DNA of 57,121 nt from Desulfobacteraceae bacterium 4572_35.1. GTDB lineage: Bacteria > Desulfobacterota > Desulfuromonadia > Desulfuromonadales > Desulfuromonadaceae. This document shows positions 26,697 to 36,507 of the stretch, piece by piece (position 1 is the first letter of the stretch; every line of letters begins with the position of its first letter). The position numbers were made by a program, and so were the translations under genes. Location: assembly GCA_002084705.1 (NCBI GenBank), contig NBLX01000008.1:1-57121 (forward strand). Reading direction: 5' to 3'. The notes beneath the pieces were generated by a model. That model did not search any database and was not told the origin of the DNA. It worked only from the letters and a program-made list of their open reading frames with translations.

Positions 26697-28340
26697 CTAT
26701 GCTGCCTGAACCATACAACGCAATTGATCGAACAACTCCTGCAATGACTCATCCTTAGCTAATTCACATTGTTCCTTAAGTACACTGACAAGAATATCTT
26801 CGGTGGTCAACGGATTTGCCAACACTACACGAAAAACGGTTACGCTTGTCCCTTTATAACGGGCATGCTCCAAAGTGGTACGTGAGACAAAAGTCTTACC
26901 AGCTTCGCGCTGATATTTCTGAATCATACGAATTATCTGATTAAGCAATGCGTTAATTTCATTAACCTTATCGCCATCAGCACTGGCGATAACCTTCTGC
27001 AACCAAGCTGGATTATATCTGTAGGTAAGTATGTTCAATTCTGGCTCGGTAATAAGCTCAAAGTCCTCATGAGCTTCAATCATATCGGCAAAGTTCTGCG
27101 CACGCGCGATCCCTTGATCGATCAGCAACTCATAACCCTGACGACCGATAATCGAGAGACCGGCATGTACCAGCATCGCCTTACCAGGACGTGAACCTTC
27201 AAGGGTATGGCTGCCAAGATCCTTGGAACCATGGCGTAAAATATAGGCGGCATGATGTTCAATCGCCGAAAGCGCAGCGGGATCTTTAAACAGCACCATC
27301 CCGACACCCATTGGTGCATACAGTTGTTTATGCCCGTCAATAGTCACAGAATCGGATCTCTCAATACCACGCAAACGCCAACGATGGGTATCGGAAAATA
27401 ACGTTGGACCTCCCCATGCGGCGTCGACATGAAAGTGGCAACCAAGTTCTTGTGACAAATCAGCCATCTCATCTAACGGATCAACATTTCCGGTTTCGGT
27501 GGTACCGGCAATCCCAACCAGCGCCAGAATACGCTTGCCATCTGCTTGAACGCGACTGCATTGATTGCGCAAATGACGCATATCGATGCGATTGTTATCA
27601 TCGGTGTCCACTTTAATCAGGTTATCACGCCCGATACCGAGCAAATCAACAACCTTACCAAGAGAATAATGCCCACGCCGGGATACCATAACCGCCAAAC
27701 CAGTGCAATCGAGATGACGCATGGCATTGAGATAACCCTCTTGGGCAATCCCGTTGAAATCACTACAAGGAGCACACAACTTGTTACGTGCCGCCCATAA
27801 AGCCGTCATATTGGCAACGGTACCACCAGAGCAAAATGCCCCCAAAGCACTTTGGCTATCATGAATCCAGCGAGTATAAAAATCATCATCATGGTTATAG
27901 ATCAGGCGGTTAAGCATGGCCAAAACTTGACGCTCTAGCGGAGTAAAGGCTTTGGAGGTCTCCACCTTAACCAGATTCTGATTAAGAGCTGTCATGATCC
28001 GTGTCAACGGCAGCATGAAATATGGCATTGCCGAAGTCATGTGTCCGACAAATCCCGGAGATGCCGTATGTACCGATTGCGCCACCAGTTTATCAGTTAC
28101 AAATTTACTATATTCTGAAACAAAAGTTGGTTGCTCTGGGATATGGGAATCGGCAAAATCACCCTCTATCTCTTCCAGTTCACGTTTTAACGCAACTACA
28201 TGCTCTTGCAAAAAACCAGCGGCATTATCGGTAATGGCCTGATCTATACGCCCCAAAGTAGAATCTGGTGCTTCGGGAATTGTAAAAATCCGGTACAGAT
28301 TCTCCAGATTAGCCTGAGCGTTCTCTTTTTTATTTGGCAT
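26697..28340 (-). CDS. panP: PLP-dependent aspartate 1-decarboxylase, PanP-like
   Basis: A 547-residue fold-type I, group II decarboxylase. CSGGTVANMTALWAARNK and HVDAAWGG are cofactor motifs, and DGHKQLYAPMGVG carries the lysine that binds pyridoxal phosphate. The length and the HKQLYAPMGVG form match the Vibrio-type PanP, which makes beta-alanine for pantothenate without a PanD pyruvoyl enzyme. A glutamate or other amino-acid decarboxylase role cannot be excluded by reading alone. No clear ribosome site lies before the ATG. Confidence 0.82.
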   Translation of the reverse strand: MPNKKENAQANLENLYRIFTIPEAPDSTLGRIDQAITDNAAGFLQEHVVALKRELEEIEGDFADSHIPEQPTFVSEYSKFVTDKLVAQSVHTASPGFVGHMTSAMPYFMLPLTRIMTALNQNLVKVETSKAFTPLERQVLAMLNRLIYNHDDDFYTRWIHDSQSALGAFCSGGTVANMTALWAARNKLCAPCSDFNGIAQEGYLNAMRHLDCTGLAVMVSRRGHYSLGKVVDLLGIGRDNLIKVDTDDNNRIDMRHLRNQCSRVQADGKRILALVGIAGTTETGNVDPLDEMADLSQELGCHFHVDAAWGGPTLFSDTHRWRLRGIERSDSVTIDGHKQLYAPMGVGMVLFKDPAALSAIEHHAAYILRHGSKDLGSHTLEGSRPGKAMLVHAGLSIIGRQGYELLIDQGIARAQNFADMIEAHEDFELITEPELNILTYRYNPAWLQKVIASADGDKVNEINALLNQIIRMIQKYQREAGKTFVSRTTLEHARYKGTSVTVFRVVLANPLTTEDILVSVLKEQCELAKDESLQELFDQLRCMVQAA

Positions 28341-28441
28341 ATCAATAGCGACTATAGCGAGAGGTTAAAATTTCCAGCAATTAAACTGCTAACCTCCCTT
28401 ATATACAGCCATCCCTTTTCTGTCAAATTCAAACTGTGTTT

Positions 28442-28468
28442 AAAAACAACGTTATCCTTATCGATAAC
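28442..28468 (-). terminator. Weak terminator after rsmE
   Basis: On the minus strand GTTATC, six bases and GATAAC form a short stem followed by GTTGTTTTTA. It begins 20 bases after the rsmE stop. The stem is short, so the call is modest. Confidence 0.4.
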
Positions 28469-28487
28469 CACCAATTTTTTGATCTGT

Positions 28488-29216
28488 TCACATGCGTGCT
28501 GCCAACCATGTCAGTGCCGTTTCAACACGCAAAATTCTCCGTCCCAGGGTAACAGGGGTAAAACCGACACCTACCAGCTTTTCAAACTCGTAAGGGATAA
28601 ACCCACCCTCGGGACCAACAGCTATGAGCGTTTGTCTCTTATCGTCGTTCACAGCAATTTCGCCAAGGTTATAGGGGCAAACTGGAGATGTCCCCGGATG
28701 GGCAACATAAGCATTGTTGTTGTGGACAATTGCCGGCAATTCATCCTCAACAAAAGGCTTAAACCGCGGTCGCAATATCACCTGCGGCACCAAGGTATCA
28801 CCGGCCTGTTCAAGTCCAGTTATAAGTTGTCTACTTATCCCCTGCTCAGTCAATACCGGAGACCCCCAATAGCTTTTATCCACTCGCCAACTGTTACATA
28901 TATAAATCCGTTTTATTCCAAGTGTTGTTGCCGTCAATAAAACCCGTTGCAACACCTTGGGTCGCGGTAGGGCAATAATCAGCGTTAACTCCAGAGGTTG
29001 TGGTGGTCTTTCTGTACAACGCACTTTCAATGTCAGCGAAGAGTCACTTATATGCACAACCTCACCGCTACCGGTCATACCGTTAACATCGCCAACCTTA
29101 AGTCTTGCTCCCAACTGGGGACGATGAATATCACGCACATATCGATGCCGATAATCGCTGATACACACACAGCCATCCTCTGTATAATCTTCGGGATAAA
29201 GAACTATCAGGTTCAC
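28488..29216 (-). CDS. rsmE: 16S rRNA m3U1498 methyltransferase RsmE
   Basis: A 242-residue SPOUT methyltransferase. The N-terminal PUA-like part (RHRYVRDIHRPQLGARLKVG) is followed by the knotted domain with VGPEGGF and LGRRILRVETALTWL, which binds S-adenosylmethionine. Length is normal. RsmE methylates U1498 of 16S rRNA. The start overlaps the stop of the upstream UbiD-like gene (four bases), so the two are translationally coupled, an unusual partner for rsmE. Confidence 0.95.
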   Translation of the reverse strand: MNLIVLYPEDYTEDGCVCISDYRHRYVRDIHRPQLGARLKVGDVNGMTGSGEVVHISDSSLTLKVRCTERPPQPLELTLIIALPRPKVLQRVLLTATTLGIKRIYICNSWRVDKSYWGSPVLTEQGISRQLITGLEQAGDTLVPQVILRPRFKPFVEDELPAIVHNNNAYVAHPGTSPVCPYNLGEIAVNDDKRQTLIAVGPEGGFIPYEFEKLVGVGFTPVTLGRRILRVETALTWLAARM

Positions 29217-30607
29217 TGATTATCACCAACCATTGAACCTAGTCCATACTCAGCCCAGCGCTTATTGAGCAGTTGCTCTGTGTCAGGATCAGAGTTTAGC
29301 AATCTGCGCGCACCTTTATTCCACCTCGTTGCGTCAATCACCATCTTTCCACCTTTGAATTGTACCACATCGTTAAGGGACTGATTCATTATCCGCCACA
29401 AAACACGTGCGGGAGCTTTAACGTCAATATATTCATCGACAAACACCAGCAATTTAGAATTTCTAAACATTGGCGCTTGTATAATTTGACTTTTAACTTG
29501 CTCAATCATTGCATCAACCCGCAGACGAATAAGGGCACACCCGTGATATACTGTCTCTTGTGGCATATAAATATCTACTAACTGCTCAATTTCCCGCTGC
29601 ATTAACGGCAATATAAAATCTATAAAGCTGGCACCAATCACACTGCTTTCACTTGGTGGAGGGCCAACAATCGAAGCTGGAAAAATAGCATCCTTGCGTG
29701 CAGTAAGCTGTTTCAATTCAAATAGCGGGCACAACACCTTGTCGGTATAAAATCCCTGATGATTACCGAAAGGACCATCATACATTTGCTGCTTTGCCGA
29801 CACAACTCCCTCCAGGACAAATTCACTTGTTGCCGGAACTGGGATATCTGAATTTGACGAATCATGAATCATAATTGGCTGTTGTTGTAAAAAAGCCGCG
29901 AAGTTAAATTCACTGCACCCCGGTGGCAGGGGGAAAGCGGCTGAGTATGTAAGGGCAGGCTCGCAACCAAGAACAATGGTTACCGGCATAGCAACTCCTG
30001 CGTTCTGGTAACTGGCAAATAGGCGCGCACCATCTGAACCGGCACGCCAATGGATAGTTGCCAATCGATTACCATGAACTTGAACACGGTATAATCCACA
30101 ACTTAGCTCTTCACCATCCAATGCGCGGCAGATAACCACAGCCATTGACAAGTAATGACCACCATCTTTTGGCCATACTTGCAGTGCTGGCAACTGATCC
30201 AACCCATTCAATTCATCTTGTGCTGGTAATTCGCCCGCTACTGTTACTAAATCCTCCTGTCCCTGCAACCATGTTGAAAACAGAGTAAAACTATTAATCC
30301 CCTTGTCTAAAGTATCACTTAGTTCGAACAGAGAAGAAAAGGTCTGCCCACCTACCAACTGGTTTATACGCATTTTACTGGAGAACAAATTGGTCAATAC
30401 TGGCCACTTACAACCATTCACATGGTTAAACAGCAAAGCTGCATCAATATTAGCTGAATGAACAAAGCGCCTCACAATTGCAGCGAGTTCCAAGCGAGGG
30501 TCAACTCCAGTATTTACAACACAAACTGAATTACTACTTTTTAGGTGATTAAGACGATCACGGAAAGTGGATGGGAAAAGTTTCGATGTTCTTGAAGGGG
30601 AAAACAT
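29213..30607 (-). CDS. UbiD-family decarboxylase-like protein with altered active site
   Basis: A 464-residue UbiD-fold protein. R174 (GLYRVQV) aligns with the catalytic arginine. The block that usually reads EGPFG(E/D) is D277-GPFG-N282, so both catalytic acids differ (Glu to Asp, and Glu/Asp to Asn). LEG at 265-267 keeps the likely metal-ligand glutamate. UbiD enzymes decarboxylate aromatic or unsaturated acids using prenylated FMN. No UbiX lies nearby. It starts only 8 bases beyond the nuo terminator stem, with no clear ribosome site. It may be an altered decarboxylase or have a non-catalytic role; a ubiquinone/menaquinone role is possible but unproven. Confidence 0.75.
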   Translation of the reverse strand: MFSPSRTSKLFPSTFRDRLNHLKSSNSVCVVNTGVDPRLELAAIVRRFVHSANIDAALLFNHVNGCKWPVLTNLFSSKMRINQLVGGQTFSSLFELSDTLDKGINSFTLFSTWLQGQEDLVTVAGELPAQDELNGLDQLPALQVWPKDGGHYLSMAVVICRALDGEELSCGLYRVQVHGNRLATIHWRAGSDGARLFASYQNAGVAMPVTIVLGCEPALTYSAAFPLPPGCSEFNFAAFLQQQPIMIHDSSNSDIPVPATSEFVLEGVVSAKQQMYDGPFGNHQGFYTDKVLCPLFELKQLTARKDAIFPASIVGPPPSESSVIGASFIDFILPLMQREIEQLVDIYMPQETVYHGCALIRLRVDAMIEQVKSQIIQAPMFRNSKLLVFVDEYIDVKAPARVLWRIMNQSLNDVVQFKGGKMVIDATRWNKGARRLLNSDPDTEQLLNKRWAEYGLGSMVGDNQ

Positions 30608-30615
30608 TGCAGGGG

Positions 30616-30648
30616 AATAAAAAGCCCCGAAAACCGGGGCTTTTTATT
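30616..30648 (-). terminator. Intrinsic terminator of the nuo operon
   Basis: A 14-bp perfect stem (AATAAAAAGCCCCG paired with CGGGGCTTTTTATT) with a five-base loop. On the minus strand it follows the nuoN stop by 12 bases and ends in a U-rich arm, so it should end nuo transcription. Symmetry makes it work in both directions. Confidence 0.9.
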
Positions 30649-30659
30649 TATCGCATCAA

Positions 30660-32120
30660 TTAAAACAGAGCCTGTCGCGCTAGCGACATGATACTGCCCG
30701 GCAGTATGCCCATATACAGGACAACGATAACCGAAACAACTACACAAATAGTAGCACCAGGCATTAGCCTAACCCAATCAAACTCCTCTTCTGCATCTTT
30801 AAAATACATAAATACCATAACCCTCAGGTAATAATACAAAGATACAGCTGAGTTCAGCACACCGAGAATTGCCAGCCAGATATATCCAGCTTCAACTGCA
30901 CCTGCAAAGATATAAAACTTACCACTAAATCCTGCCGTTGGTGGTATTCCCATCAATGAGAACAAACAGATCGACAACAACACTGCCAGTAGAGGTCTTT
31001 TATAACCCAAGCCTCGGAAACCATCGAGGGTCAAGTTGTCCTCACCTTGCTTACCAATCAGTACCAGCACCGCAAAAGCACCGATATTCATGAAAGTGTA
31101 GGCCAACATATAATAAAGAACACCTGAAACACCAATTTCGTTAGCAGCAACCAAGCCCACCAAGGCATAACCTGCATGCGCTATTGAAGAATAAGCCAAC
31201 ATACGCTTAAGGTTTGTCTGATTCAGGGCAATAAAGTTACCCGTAACCATGGTCAACACAGCCAAAACCCACAGCGTTGACTGCCATGTATCATGCATTG
31301 ATCCCATACTTACCAACAATATACGCATGAAAGCGGCAAAGGCAGCTGCCTTTGGACCAGCACTCATAAAAGCAGTCACTGGAGTTGGAGCGCCTTCATA
31401 AACATCGGGAGTCCACATATGAAACGGAGCAATGGCAATTTTAAACAGAAAACCTGTAGACATCAACAGCATTCCAGCAACTGACACTATATTTGTGACA
31501 GCTTCTGGTGTCTGAGCATAGAATCCAGCGATATCAACTAAGTTAGTTGTACCAGTAACACCATATATTAATGCCATACCATAGAGAAGGAAGCCCGTTG
31601 AAAAGGCACCCAGCAGGAAGTACTTTAGACCTGCCTCATTTGAGCGTTTCTGCCCGCGGAAGAAACCGGCAAGGATATACAGCGATACCGACAGCACTTC
31701 CAACCCAAGGAAAATGGTCATCAGATCTGTACCAGTAGCCATTATCATGGCACCAACAGTACAGAACAGTACTAACGGATAAAACTCACCAACCGGATAA
31801 CCCTCTCGCTTAAGATAACCATCCGACATCAGTATCGTCAATGCGGCAGCTATCAGAACCACAAAGGTAAAGAAAACACCGAAATTATCCAATACGACAT
31901 GACCGGCAAAACCGGCTTCGGGATGATTCCATGCGTAAAATGCCGAAAAAGCAGTTGTAGCCAGGGCCAGCAGACTTATCCAGGCCACAGGAGCTGTAGC
32001 TCCACGCCGAGAGAAAGCAACAATCAGTAGCAAGCCCATGCTGAAACACGCCAGAACCACAGATGGCATGATGGCTGCAAAATTCACATTCTGCAAGGCT
32101 GTTTGCACCAGATTTTCCAT
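30660..32120 (-). CDS. nuoN: NADH-quinone oxidoreductase subunit N
   Basis: A 486-residue antiporter-like membrane subunit with about 14 helices. PVTAFMSAGPKAAAFAAFMR and LKRMLAYSSIAHAGYALVGL are proton-channel segments with their conserved lysines, and LMGIPPTAGFSGKF is typical for NuoN. It is the last gene of the nuo operon, intact and of normal length. A second nuoN fragment at 56396-57121 is clearly different in sequence. Confidence 0.95.
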   Translation of the reverse strand: MENLVQTALQNVNFAAIMPSVVLACFSMGLLLIVAFSRRGATAPVAWISLLALATTAFSAFYAWNHPEAGFAGHVVLDNFGVFFTFVVLIAAALTILMSDGYLKREGYPVGEFYPLVLFCTVGAMIMATGTDLMTIFLGLEVLSVSLYILAGFFRGQKRSNEAGLKYFLLGAFSTGFLLYGMALIYGVTGTTNLVDIAGFYAQTPEAVTNIVSVAGMLLMSTGFLFKIAIAPFHMWTPDVYEGAPTPVTAFMSAGPKAAAFAAFMRILLVSMGSMHDTWQSTLWVLAVLTMVTGNFIALNQTNLKRMLAYSSIAHAGYALVGLVAANEIGVSGVLYYMLAYTFMNIGAFAVLVLIGKQGEDNLTLDGFRGLGYKRPLLAVLLSICLFSLMGIPPTAGFSGKFYIFAGAVEAGYIWLAILGVLNSAVSLYYYLRVMVFMYFKDAEEEFDWVRLMPGATICVVVSVIVVLYMGILPGSIMSLARQALF

Positions 32121-32189
32121 GTAAATGCTCCTTTAGAAGCGGTTTAACGTAAAGATCAATTTATAAAGCACACTGCAAAGAACAATCAA

Positions 32190-32780
32190 TTAGTGATGTA
32201 GTCCATGAGACGGTGCTTGCTCTTCTACTTCGGTGGTTACCGCGGCTGCTTCATGAACAGCAGCAGGAACTACAGATGTATATACCGGAGTTTTTTCTCT
32301 AGTTATCTGCTGAATAATCTGATCTACAGCGGGATTCATTTTTTCCAGGAAAGTATTTGGAGCAACACCAATCCAGAATACGAAAACCATCAGCGGCAAC
32401 ATGATACACATCTCGCGTAATGACAGATCTTTAAGATTCTGATTCTTTGGATTATCCAACTTTCCAAACATAACTCGCTGGTACATCCACAACATATAGA
32501 CTGCAGCAAAAATAACACCCGAGGTTGCGAAAACAGCGAACCAGCGTAATTCACCCTGAAAAGCCCCCAGCAGAATCATAAACTCACCAACAAAACCGTT
32601 AGTTCCAGGTACGCCGATGGAGGACAGAGTAATAATCATGAAGACCGTCGCATAAACAGGCATCTGTTTAGACAAGCCACCGAAATCCTTAATCAGGCGA
32701 GTGTGACGTCGTTCATATATAAAGCCAACAATGAGGAACAGCGCCCCAGTAGAGATACCATGGTTGATCATTTGCAGCAC
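32190..32780 (-). pseudogene. nuoM: nuoM, C-terminal fragment (out of frame)
   Basis: From about 32803 downward this frame reads LNTVGVSGAVLQMINHGIS, then FIYERRHTRLIKDFGGLSKQ and continues to a normal NuoM C-terminus rich in membrane helices. The apparent start at 32780 (GTG) is internal to a conserved helix and has no ribosome site. So this is the second part of nuoM, detached by a frame change from the first part. About 200 residues remain. Confidence 0.88.
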
Positions 32781-33579
32781 TGCACCGCTGACACCAACCG
32801 TATTCAGCTGCCAAAATTACTGAACCGGCAGTTGGTGCTTCGGTATGAGCATCTGGCAACCAGGTATGAACTGGAAACATAGGAACTTTAATCGCGAAGC
32901 TAAGAGCGAAGGCAAGGAACAACCACTTTTGCAACTCTGGATCAAGTGATAGTTGGTAGAAATCGGTAATATTAAAACCACTGATGTTCATGCCGGATTT
33001 TACCGCAGCATAATAAATGAACATGATGGCCACCAACATCAACAGGGAGCCAACCGCCGTATAGATGAAGAATTTAACCGCTGCATAAATTCGGTTCGCC
33101 CCACCCCAGATTCCGATCATAAAATACATCGGGATCAACATCAATTCCCAGAAAATATAGAACAGGAACAGATCCAGAGAGATAAACGCACCCAGCATAG
33201 CCGTTTCGAGCAGCAATATTAACGCCATGTAGCCTTTAACGTTGGTATTGACTGCCTGCCAGGTAGACAAAATAGCGATAGGCATAATGAAGGTGGTTAA
33301 CATGACCAGCCATAAACTGATTCCGTCAATACCAACACTATAGTTCATGTGAAAATAGTTACCAACACTGATCCATTCTGCAAATTCAGTGTAGTGCATG
33401 CCTCCGGAAGTTTTGAACACCGGATCAAGAGCCAAAGGAATGCTAATGACGAAGGTAATCAAAGAGAATACCAGCGCAGCACCTTTAAGCAATCCACCAT
33501 TATTTTTAGGCAACATCATAACGATTAGCATGCCTAAAATGGGGAAGAATGTCATCAAGCTGAGAAGATGTTCTGACAT
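32713..33579 (-). pseudogene. nuoM: nuoM, N-terminal fragment (broken by deletion)
   Basis: Residues 1 to about 257 are a normal NuoM N-terminus (MSEHLLSLMTFFPILGML; SVGIDGISLWLVMLTTF; HTWLPDAHTEAPTAGSVILA). In the family the last motif continues with a helix bearing LLKMG and about 65-80 residues before VLQMINHG. Here LNTVGVSG follows at once in another frame near 32803-32810. The missing part contains conserved proton-path lysines. As written, complex I could not be complete unless another nuoM exists or the assembly is wrong. Confidence 0.88.
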
Positions 33580-33622
33580 TAGAAGTTGCTCCTTGTATAT
33601 AAGGTCTTATTCACAGCTATCA

Positions 33623-35602
33623 TCAATTAAATACGTAGACAGCAATGATGGCTACGACACCAATTACCATCGACATTGCATAGTTGTGTGTATAACCACT
33701 CTGTGTGTAGCGTAGAGTCTTACCGACACCCTTAACCGTCCATGCTACACCATTGACAATACCGTCGACAAAACGAGCGTCGAAAATTTGCCACAACACA
33801 GTACCGGCACGCTTAGTCGGGTTAACAATCAATGCATCATAAAACTCATCGATATACCATTTATTAAAAACAGCACGGTGTAATTTAGGGAATACCGCAA
33901 CAAGTTTTCCTGGTAGCTGTGGGTTTTTACAGTACATTATCCATGCCACACCGATACCCACAACAGCGATACCCACTGAAACTCCCATAAACGAGAATTC
34001 AGTTGCTGCTGTACCATGGGCATGAAGCTGATGTAAATGTTGGGTATGCTCAAATACCGGATCAAGAAAATGCTCGATCAGGTTTGGCACATGACCGAAA
34101 AGTTTTCCTAACACATGCGGAACCCCCAAGAAACCACCAATTGTAGCCAAGGCAGCCAGCACCATCAGAGGGAAAGTGATAACCAGCGGAGATTCGGGGA
34201 TGTGATCTTTAGCGCGAGCATCTGTTTTTTGCTCACCAAAGAATGTCATGAATACCAAACGGAACATATAGAACGCCGTCATCAATGCCGCTACAGCACC
34301 CATCAGCCACAATACCCAATGACCACGAGTCGATGCGAAGGACCACCACAGAATCTCGTCCTTGGAGAAAAACCCAGAGAAAAACGGAATACCTGATATT
34401 GCCAGGGTTGACAGCAAGAAAGTAATAAAAGTGATCGGCATTTTCTTACGCAAACCACCCATGTTACGCATATCCTGTGGATCATCATGTATATGGGCAT
34501 GGTGAAAAGCATGGTGCATACCATGAATTACCGAGCCGGAACCGAGGAACAGACAAGCCTTAAAGAAAGCGTGGGTAAGGAGATGAAAAATACCTGCGCT
34601 AAATGCGCCGACACCCATAGCCAAGAACATATAACCCAGCTGTGAGACCGTTGAATACGCCAGCACACGCTTAATATCATTTTGAGCCAGCCCAATTGTA
34701 GCAGCAAATAACGCTGTTGACGCACCCACGATGGCGACAACCATCATAGTATCCGGCGCCATGGCGAACAGCCCATTCATCCGTGCAATCATATATACAC
34801 CAGCAGTAACCATTGTCGCCGCATGGATCAGGGCAGAAACAGGGGTCGGACCTTCCATAGCATCGGGCAACCAAGTATACAGTGGAATCTGAGCTGACTT
34901 ACCAGTAGCGCCAAGGAAGAAGCACAGGGTAATAATAGTAACTATTAAACCACCGTTTTCCAACAATTGAGTACTGGCAGCGATCTCAGTAAAGTTAATT
35001 GTCCACACCCCTTTTTGCCCAAGAGACCAGAACAGAGTAAACAGACCCAGCAAGAAACCGAAGTCACCAACACGGTTAACAACAAACGCTTTTTTACCGG
35101 CATCGCTAGCACTCTGCTTCTCGTAATAGTAGCCGATGAGCAGGTATGAGCACAGACCAACACCCTCCCAACCAACAAACATTACCAATGCGTTGTTGCC
35201 TAAAACCAGCATCAACATAGCAAAAGCAAACAGGTTCATGTATGAAAAGAAACGGAAATAACCCTCTTCACCGTGCATATAACCGATAGAATACAACGTA
35301 ATCAACGTAGCTAAACCGCTGACATTCATCATCATCAGGCCAGACAAAGGATCGAGGAGAAAACCCCAATTTACATGCAATGGCCCAGCTGTAATCCAAC
35401 TGGTTATAATTACTTCGTGCACCTTCTGGTCATCACCAAGTAATTGCAAAAAATAGTGACAGGACACTAAAAATGAACAGAAGATTGACAAGGTTGCAAT
35501 AGACCCAATCACCTTTTCATTTTTAATTCTTTTGCCCAACAAACCGTTGATCAAAAAACCTATAAAGGGGAACAGCGGTATGAGCCATAATTTATCGTAC
35601 AT
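33623..35602 (-). CDS. nuoL: NADH-quinone oxidoreductase subunit L
   Basis: A 659-residue antiporter-like subunit with about 16 helices. Recognised by YLLIGYYYEKQSASDAGKKAF, IPLYTWLPDAMEGPTPVSAL and NDIKRVLAYSTVSQLGYMFLA. The C-terminal part contains the lateral helix and final anchor that brace the membrane arm. The His-rich cluster HHAFHHAHIHDD is in the usual place. Intact. Known role: pumps protons at the distal end of complex I. Confidence 0.96.
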   Translation of the reverse strand: MYDKLWLIPLFPFIGFLINGLLGKRIKNEKVIGSIATLSIFCSFLVSCHYFLQLLGDDQKVHEVIITSWITAGPLHVNWGFLLDPLSGLMMMNVSGLATLITLYSIGYMHGEEGYFRFFSYMNLFAFAMLMLVLGNNALVMFVGWEGVGLCSYLLIGYYYEKQSASDAGKKAFVVNRVGDFGFLLGLFTLFWSLGQKGVWTINFTEIAASTQLLENGGLIVTIITLCFFLGATGKSAQIPLYTWLPDAMEGPTPVSALIHAATMVTAGVYMIARMNGLFAMAPDTMMVVAIVGASTALFAATIGLAQNDIKRVLAYSTVSQLGYMFLAMGVGAFSAGIFHLLTHAFFKACLFLGSGSVIHGMHHAFHHAHIHDDPQDMRNMGGLRKKMPITFITFLLSTLAISGIPFFSGFFSKDEILWWSFASTRGHWVLWLMGAVAALMTAFYMFRLVFMTFFGEQKTDARAKDHIPESPLVITFPLMVLAALATIGGFLGVPHVLGKLFGHVPNLIEHFLDPVFEHTQHLHQLHAHGTAATEFSFMGVSVGIAVVGIGVAWIMYCKNPQLPGKLVAVFPKLHRAVFNKWYIDEFYDALIVNPTKRAGTVLWQIFDARFVDGIVNGVAWTVKGVGKTLRYTQSGYTHNYAMSMVIGVVAIIAVYVFN

Positions 35603-35648
35603 CTACATCTCCTCTAAGCGGACTGAATCTTCGACAGCCCTGAAGAAG

Positions 35649-35951
35649 TTACCATTTCAACAGGCTGAAGTCCTCAACGTCTACGGAATCACCGTTACGG
35701 AAGAATGCGATCATAAGCGCCAGGCCCACTGCAGCTTCAGCAGCAGCAACAGTCATAATGAAAAACACGAAAACCTGACCATCCATATTACCGAGATGAC
35801 TTGAAAGTGCGATAAAAGTGAGATTAACCGCATTCAACATCAACTCAACGCACATAAAAATTACTATGGCATTCCTGCGAGTTAGCACACCAATGGTGCC
35901 AATTGAAAACAAAATGGCACTTACTGCCATATAGTGAGTGATTGTAATCAT
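35649..35951 (-). CDS. nuoK: NADH-quinone oxidoreductase subunit K
   Basis: A 100-residue, three-helix subunit, exact family length. The key segments are [24 protein letters not shown], with the membrane glutamate (VEL), and [18 protein letters not shown], with the second glutamate. Both acids are part of the proton path linking the quinone site to the antiporters. Confidence 0.95.
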   Translation of the reverse strand: MITITHYMAVSAILFSIGTIGVLTRRNAIVIFMCVELMLNAVNLTFIALSSHLGNMDGQVFVFFIMTVAAAEAAVGLALMIAFFRNGDSVDVEDFSLLKW

Positions 35952-35974
35952 GTTAAATCCCCTGTCCTCAGAAT

Positions 35975-36487
35975 TTATACTTCTCGCTTCGCCAGTACAA
36001 CGGCACCGACTATGGCAACCAAGAGCAGAATCGAAGCTATTTCAAACGGAAACAGAAAGTCGGTAAATAAAGCCTGACCAATCAGTTCAGTATGCCCAAC
36101 CTCCTCAATCATCGCACTATTTACGGGGCCAACCACCCCACTGACGTCACCATGCTTTAGGGTAACCAGCACCTGCAACATCATAATACCAGCAGCGACA
36201 ACTGCTCCAACTACCGCATGTCGGCAACGTGCAACTACCTCAGCACCTTGATTGAGCAACATCATTACAAAGATGATCAAAACCATGATGGCACCGGCAT
36301 AAACCATTATTTGTATTGCTGCCATAAAGGGAGCATGCAAGGTTACATAAAAAATCGCCAGACAGAAAAATGTCATAACTAACGAAATAGCACTATTGAT
36401 CGGGTTCTTGCACAATACAACACAGAGTCCCGAAACAATTGTGACAAAGGCGACAAGATAAAAGAATAGCAACTGCAATATTTCCAT
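35975..36487 (-). CDS. nuoJ: NADH-quinone oxidoreductase subunit J
   Basis: A 170-residue, five-helix membrane subunit. [20 protein letters not shown] and [21 protein letters not shown] (the pi-bulge helix) are typical. It lies between nuoI and nuoK as usual, with a 23-base gap to nuoK. Intact. Confidence 0.93.
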   Translation of the reverse strand: MEILQLLFFYLVAFVTIVSGLCVVLCKNPINSAISLVMTFFCLAIFYVTLHAPFMAAIQIMVYAGAIMVLIIFVMMLLNQGAEVVARCRHAVVGAVVAAGIMMLQVLVTLKHGDVSGVVGPVNSAMIEEVGHTELIGQALFTDFLFPFEIASILLLVAIVGAVVLAKREV

Positions 36488-36507
36488 GGGTGTGTCTCCT
36501 ATCCCGA

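Noticed and set aside
28200-28940. 246-residue plus-strand ORF
   Set aside because: Lies antisense to panP and rsmE, which are both clear genes; codon use and content look random.
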